A DNA stretch of 64,000 nt. It comes from Clostridiales bacterium (GTDB lineage Bacteria > Bacillota > Clostridia > Oscillospirales > Oscillospiraceae). The notes beneath the pieces were generated by a model that saw nothing but the letters and a program-made list of their open reading frames with translations, was not told the DNA's origin and did not search any database. Location: positions 1-64,000 of the forward strand of contig JALFRA010000017.1 in assembly GCA_022785125.1 (NCBI GenBank), given 5' to 3'. The translations under genes were made by a program, and so were the position numbers. Below, in pieces: positions 60,199 to 64,000 of this stretch; position 1 is the stretch's first letter, and every line of letters begins with the position of its first letter.

Positions 60199-61068
60199 TT
60201 ATTTCTTCTTTAATTTCTTGCCCACCAGCTTGGCGGTCAGGTTGATGACCAGGGTGAGCAGCATCAGGATGGCGGCGATGGCAAAGGCCACGTCAAACTC
60301 GGCTCGCTCCTTGGCGTACACATACAGAGCCACGGTGAGGGAGGCGCCGGAGGAGTGGATAAACTGGTCAAAAGAGCCGAAGAAGTTGTTGAGCGCCATG
60401 CCCATGCCGGCGGTAAAGAGCAGGGCGGCGGACTCGCCCACGATGCGGCCGATGGACAGAATACAACCGGTGACGATGCCGTCCACCGAGGAGGGGAGCA
60501 CTACCGTGCGGATCATCCGCCACTTGCCGGCGCCCAGGCCCAGGGCGGCCTCCCGGTAGGACTGGGGCACGGTCTTGAGGGCCTCCTGAGTGGTGCGTAC
60601 GATGGTGGGCAGGGTCATGATGACAAGGGTGAGGGAGCCGGCCAGCAGAGAGGCCTTCAGGCCCAGGAACTGACAGAAGAACAGCATACCCACCAGACCG
60701 AAGATGATGGAGGGAATGCCGGTGAGAGTCTCGGTGGCGAACTCCAGGATGCCCACCAGCCGGCGGTTGCGGGCGTACTCGGTGAGGTAAATGGCGGCAC
60801 CCACGCCCAGGGGCAGGATAAAGATCAAAGTCACAACGACAATATACACGGTGTTTAAAATATTGGGAAGAATACCAATCGTATCTTTGATATAGCTGCT
60901 CTCGGTGGTCAGAAAGTCCCAGGAGATGTGGGGCAGACCGTTAATGAAGATATAGCCGATGACGAACACCAGCAGCGCACAAGTCAGGATCGCGCAGAAG
61001 TAGAGCAGGAAGCGGAGGATACGGTCATAGGCCGTCCGCTTTCCAGAAAGCGGTTTCATTTCGATCAC
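60199..61068 (-). CDS. pstA: Phosphate ABC transporter permease PstA
   Basis: 289 residues, six membrane helices. The EAA-type coupling motif reads EAALGLGAGKWRMIRTVVLPSSVDGIVTG; ETLTGIPSIIFGLVG and GRIVGESAALLFTAG are PstA-typical. It lies 6 nt after pstC and 12 nt before pstB. Confidence 0.96.
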   Translation of the reverse strand: MIEMKPLSGKRTAYDRILRFLLYFCAILTCALLVFVIGYIFINGLPHISWDFLTTESSYIKDTIGILPNILNTVYIVVVTLIFILPLGVGAAIYLTEYARNRRLVGILEFATETLTGIPSIIFGLVGMLFFCQFLGLKASLLAGSLTLVIMTLPTIVRTTQEALKTVPQSYREAALGLGAGKWRMIRTVVLPSSVDGIVTGCILSIGRIVGESAALLFTAGMGMALNNFFGSFDQFIHSSGASLTVALYVYAKERAEFDVAFAIAAILMLLTLVINLTAKLVGKKLKKK

Positions 61069-61074
61069 AGTATA

Positions 61075-61941
61075 TCACCCCTTCTTCCGTTTGAGAAGCG
61101 TGTTAAGGACCACATTGATGAGCATGATAAAGAGAAAGAGCACCAGCGCGATGGAGAACAGGGCCTGACGCTGGAGGCCGGAGGCGTAGGACATCTCGCT
61201 GGCCACGGCGGTGGTCAGGAAGCGGACGGAGGAGAAGAGGGAGGGCATATTGGCCACGTTGCCCGCCACCATGATAACGGCCATGGCCTCACCGATGGCG
61301 CGGCCGATGCCCAGGACGATAGAAGCGGCAATGCCGCTGGAAGCGGCGGGTACGCTCACCCGGAACACCGTCTCGATGTGGGTGGCCCCCAGAGCCAGGG
61401 AGGCCTCCTCATACTCCTTGGGGACCGCCTTCAGGGCGGTCTCGGACACCGAGATGATGGAGGGCAGGATCATGACGGCCAGCACGATGATGGCGCAGAA
61501 CAGGCTGGCGCCGTCGGGCAGGTTGAACAGCTCCCGGACGGTGGGGACCAGCACCATCATGCCGATGAGGCCGTAGACCACCGAGGGGATGCCTGCCAGC
61601 AGGTCCACCGCGGTACGCACAGCGGAGGCCAACTTGGGCGGGGCGATCTTGGCCAGGAACACCGCCGTCATAAAGCCGATGGGTACGCCCAGCACAATGG
61701 CGCCGGCGGTGCCGTAGATGGAGGTCAGAATGAAGGGGAGGATACCGAAGGAGGGCTCTGCTGCAGTGGAGGCCCACTTGGTCCCGAAGAGAAATTCCAC
61801 CAGCCCGATCTCCTTGATGGCGGGCAGGCCGGAGATGATCAGGTAGATGCTGATAAACAGGACGAAGACGACCGCAATGAAACCGCAGAGGAAGAACAAC
61901 AGGTTCATGGCCACTTCCAACGGTCGGAGCTTTTGTTTCAT
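61075..61941 (-). CDS. pstC: Phosphate ABC transporter permease PstC
   Basis: 288 residues from ATG 61941 (MKQKLRPLEVAMN), which gives the usual PstC N-terminus. An in-frame ATG at 61977 adds 12 residues and has a GAGGGGG site, but that site lies inside the stem of the pstS-pstC hairpin. The coupling motif EASLALGATHIETVFRVSVPAASSGIAAS and DLLAGIPSVVYGLIG identify the family. Six membrane helices are predicted. Confidence 0.93.
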   Translation of the reverse strand: MKQKLRPLEVAMNLLFFLCGFIAVVFVLFISIYLIISGLPAIKEIGLVEFLFGTKWASTAAEPSFGILPFILTSIYGTAGAIVLGVPIGFMTAVFLAKIAPPKLASAVRTAVDLLAGIPSVVYGLIGMMVLVPTVRELFNLPDGASLFCAIIVLAVMILPSIISVSETALKAVPKEYEEASLALGATHIETVFRVSVPAASSGIAASIVLGIGRAIGEAMAVIMVAGNVANMPSLFSSVRFLTTAVASEMSYASGLQRQALFSIALVLFLFIMLINVVLNTLLKRKKG

Positions 61942-61980
61942 GGTTGATGACCGGCCTTTCGTAAAGAGTGTAATCATGGA

Positions 61981-62010
61981 GATTGCCCCCTCGTGACCGA
62001 GGGGGCAATC
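61981..62010 (-). terminator. Hairpin between pstS and pstC
   Basis: GATTGCCCCCTC and GAGGGGGCAATC form a 12-bp perfect stem with a 6-nt loop, 16 nt behind the pstS stop. No U-tract follows. It probably protects pstS mRNA or lowers downstream expression, as commonly seen for binding-protein genes. Confidence 0.75.
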
Positions 62011-62026
62011 AGAACGGCGGATAGAG

Positions 62027-62917
62027 TTACTCGGCCACAGGCACCGCGCCGGCGCCGGCGATCAGATCGGCGGCATCAGCGGAGGTAGCCCAGTCGATGA
62101 AGGCCTGAGCCGCGTCGGAGAGCTCGGCGCTGTCGCTGACGATGAAGTTGAAGTTACGCTGAATGGCGTAGGTGCCGTCCAGAACGGTCTCCTCGGTGGG
62201 AGCCACACCGCCCACGGTGATGGCCTTCACGGTGTTATCCACAGCGGACAGGGAGGCGTAGCCGATGGCGTTGGGGTTGGAAGCCACGTTGGCGATCACC
62301 TCGCCGGTGGAGGTCAGCTCGTTCTGGTACTTGCAGGCGTCCTCAGTGCCGGTGATGGACTCGAAGCCGTCGCGGGTGCCGGAACCGGCCTCACGGCCGA
62401 TGAACACCACCTGAGCGTCGCTGCCGCCCACCTCGGACCAGTTGGTGATCTGGCCGGTGGCCAGCTGCGCGATCTGCTCCACGCTCAGGTCAGCCACGGG
62501 GTTCTGGGGGTTGATGATGATGGCGATGCCGTCCTTGGCCACAGTGATATTCTTGACGCCGGTCTCGGTGTCCTTCAGGTCGCGGCTGGCCAGACCGATA
62601 TCGGCGGTGCCGTCCTGAGCGGAGGTGATGCCGGCACCGGAGCCGGAACCGGTGTACTGAACCTGGACGCCGGGCTGGACCTCACGGAAGGCCTCGATCA
62701 GGGAGCCCATCACGCTCTCCATGGAGGTGGAGCCGTTGGTGACCACGGTGCCGGACAGATCAGTGGTGTTGTCGGGAGTTTCGGACTCGGTCACAGCGGG
62801 GCTGTTGGAATTGCCGGCGGGGGTGTTGGCGCTGCCGGTATCGCCGCCGCCGCAGCCGGCCAGCATACCCACGCACAGAGCGGCGGAAAGCATCAGCGCA
62901 AGCGTTCTCTTTTTCAT
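62027..62917 (-). CDS. pstS: Phosphate-binding lipoprotein PstS
   Basis: 296 residues from ATG 62917; the upstream in-frame ATG at 62965 lacks a ribosome site and would precede the signal peptide. Lipobox LAGC anchors it near Cys22, followed by a Ser/Thr/Pro linker. The phosphate-site motifs are NGSTSMESVMGSL, YTGSGSGAGITSAQDG, ASRDLKD and GREAGSGTRDGFE. It delivers phosphate to PstCAB and heads the operon. Confidence 0.96.
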   Translation of the reverse strand: MKKRTLALMLSAALCVGMLAGCGGGDTGSANTPAGNSNSPAVTESETPDNTTDLSGTVVTNGSTSMESVMGSLIEAFREVQPGVQVQYTGSGSGAGITSAQDGTADIGLASRDLKDTETGVKNITVAKDGIAIIINPQNPVADLSVEQIAQLATGQITNWSEVGGSDAQVVFIGREAGSGTRDGFESITGTEDACKYQNELTSTGEVIANVASNPNAIGYASLSAVDNTVKAITVGGVAPTEETVLDGTYAIQRNFNFIVSDSAELSDAAQAFIDWATSADAADLIAGAGAVPVAE

Positions 62918-62970
62918 GGTGTTCAATCTCCAATCATGCAATGTATTCTTGATGTCTCGGAACAAGCTAC

Positions 62971-63026
62971 AGTATAACGACCGATTGTAAAGTTGTCCTT
63001 CAATGAATTGTAAAGAATGGGTAAAG
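62971..63026 (-). promoter_or_regulatory. pstS promoter with PHO-box-like direct repeats
   Basis: On the minus strand CTTTAC occurs at 63026-63021, 63015-63010 and 62992-62987: the first two 11 bp apart, the third 23 bp further. The -10 box TATACT is at 62976-62971. Direct 6-bp repeats with 11-bp period are how PhoB/PhoP-family regulators bind. Confidence 0.75.
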
Positions 63027-63267
63027 TCGTTCTCTCACAACTGTTTGCCGACTTTACATTGTAGGATGTCCCATTTTGCAAAAGGAATACCGAGATGGTT
63101 GGAACATACTGTGAGGCATACAAAGCGTGGAAAAATGAAAGGGACAATATATTGTATTCTTTTTGAAGAAAAGCTATAATAATGATTACTGAAACAGTTC
63201 TGCGGCCTTTCTGACCGGGAGCTCCGGGCGGATGGCAGCAGACCATAAAATAAAAGGAGATACAGCG

Positions 63268-63840
63268 ATGTCTAATATTTGGCATGATATCAGCCCCAGC
63301 CGCATCCAGCCTGAGGACTTTGTGGCGGTCATTGAGATCCCCAAGGGCAGCAAGAAGAAGTATGAGCTGGACAAGGAGACCGGTCTCATCATTCTGGACC
63401 GGGTGCTCCACACCTCCACCCACTATCCCGCCAACTACGGTTTCATTCCCCGGACCTACGGCGATGACGGCGACCCCCTGGACGTGCTGGTGCTCTGCTC
63501 CGAGGCCATGGACCCCCTGACTCTGGTGCGCTGCTATCCGGTGGGCTTCATCTCCATGCTGGACGGCGGCAAGAACGACGAAAAGATCATCGCCATTCCC
63601 TTCTCTGATCCCACCTATAATACCTACCAGGATCTGATGGATCTGCCCGGCCATATCTTTGACGAGATGGCCCACTTCTTTACGGTCTACAAGGCTCTGG
63701 AGGGCAAGGAGGCTGTGGCCGGCGATGTGAACGACCGGCAGGCCGCCATCCAGGTCATTCAGCACGCCATGGACCACTACGCCGAGTGCTTCCTGGGCGG
63801 GGCGACTCGCCGGGTGGATCACCGGCCCTCGGACCGATAA
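63268..63840 (+). CDS. ppa: Inorganic pyrophosphatase (family I)
   Basis: 190 residues from the ATG behind AAAGGAGA; the frame extends upstream without a site. Signature residues of the soluble family are present: IEIPKGSKKKYELDKETG, ANYGFIPRTYGDDGDPLDVLVL (the DxDPxD metal site) and the late DLPGHIFDEMAHFFTVYKALEGKE. It hydrolyses pyrophosphate to phosphate. Its divergence from the Pst operon is functionally sensible but no shared operator is clear. Confidence 0.95.
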   Translation: MSNIWHDISPSRIQPEDFVAVIEIPKGSKKKYELDKETGLIILDRVLHTSTHYPANYGFIPRTYGDDGDPLDVLVLCSEAMDPLTLVRCYPVGFISMLDGGKNDEKIIAIPFSDPTYNTYQDLMDLPGHIFDEMAHFFTVYKALEGKEAVAGDVNDRQAAIQVIQHAMDHYAECFLGGATRRVDHRPSDR

Positions 63841-63978
63841 CACCGTTAAGGAAAACTTAATGGATTCTTTTTCCCAATTTCGCTGATTCTGTGTTAAAAT
63901 AGATCCGTTGTATGCCTGGGCTGGGCATATGGCTGCGTTTAATCGCTGCGATCATTCCAATAAGAGAGGACGGATACC

Positions 63979-64000
63979 ATGGGTCATCCATTTGACTGCC
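63979..64000 (+). CDS. Start of a gene cut by the window end
   Basis: ATG lies nine bases behind GAGAGGA and reads MGHPFDC before the window ends. A TAAAAT box about 85 bp upstream could be its promoter. The product cannot be named. Confidence 0.55.

Overview
The window looks like chromosome of an anaerobic gut Firmicute of the Oscillospiraceae (Flavonifractor/Lawsonibacter/Intestinimonas-like). Reasons: high-GC clostridial codon use with strong AGGAGG ribosome sites, many Cys-anchored lipoproteins and an S-layer protein, serine-recombinase mobile DNA, and an anaerobic uric acid/purine degradation cluster of the type reported from gut Clostridia. The genus is an inference.

Region 1 (1-1.25 kb) has a possible transposase N-terminus, an XRE regulator and a divergent YspA-like SLOG gene with an operator-like palindrome inside its promoter. 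Region 2 (1.25-29.3 kb) is a large signalling and envelope locus. A solute-binding lipoprotein and a membrane-spanning LuxR-type regulator are followed by a zinc-ribbon protein, two membrane sensors and a NarL-type response regulator. Then come a degenerate receiver protein, a 1513-residue S-layer protein and a train of lipoproteins, SPFH, AIM24, DUF4428, TPM and zinc-ribbon proteins, closed by a second degenerate receiver. Three promoters here (before the binding protein, the first receiver and the lipoprotein train) carry the same 17-bp palindrome, each centred exactly 31 bp upstream of the -10 box. Two promoters share a second, wider inverted repeat. The locus therefore looks like one regulon controlled from within.

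Region 3 (29.3-38.9 kb) is mobile DNA: a Cys-rich KTR protein, two XRE regulators, a small protein and three consecutive large serine recombinases (the middle one without a catalytic domain), then cargo (metallophosphoesterase, DUF1016 protein, low-molecular-weight phosphatase, BRO protein) and a decayed right flank.

Region 4 (39-56.2 kb) is the purine catabolism region: CYTH protein, LysO-type exporter, NCS2 purine permease, YheO-like PAS regulator, ssnA, ygfK, an xdhD-like selenium/molybdenum hydroxylase, ygeX, ygeY, ygeW and arcC. Together these should import purines, open the rings, cleave 2,3-diaminopropionate to pyruvate and ammonia, and recover ATP through carbamoyl phosphate. The ssnA leader has the architecture of a transcription-terminating riboswitch. 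No hyuA-like gene and no FAD subunit of the hydroxylase lie in the window.

Region 5 (56.3-64 kb) is a complete phosphate regulon on the minus strand (pstSCAB-phoU-phoB-phoR) with PHO-box-like repeats, then a plus-strand inorganic pyrophosphatase and the first codons of another gene.
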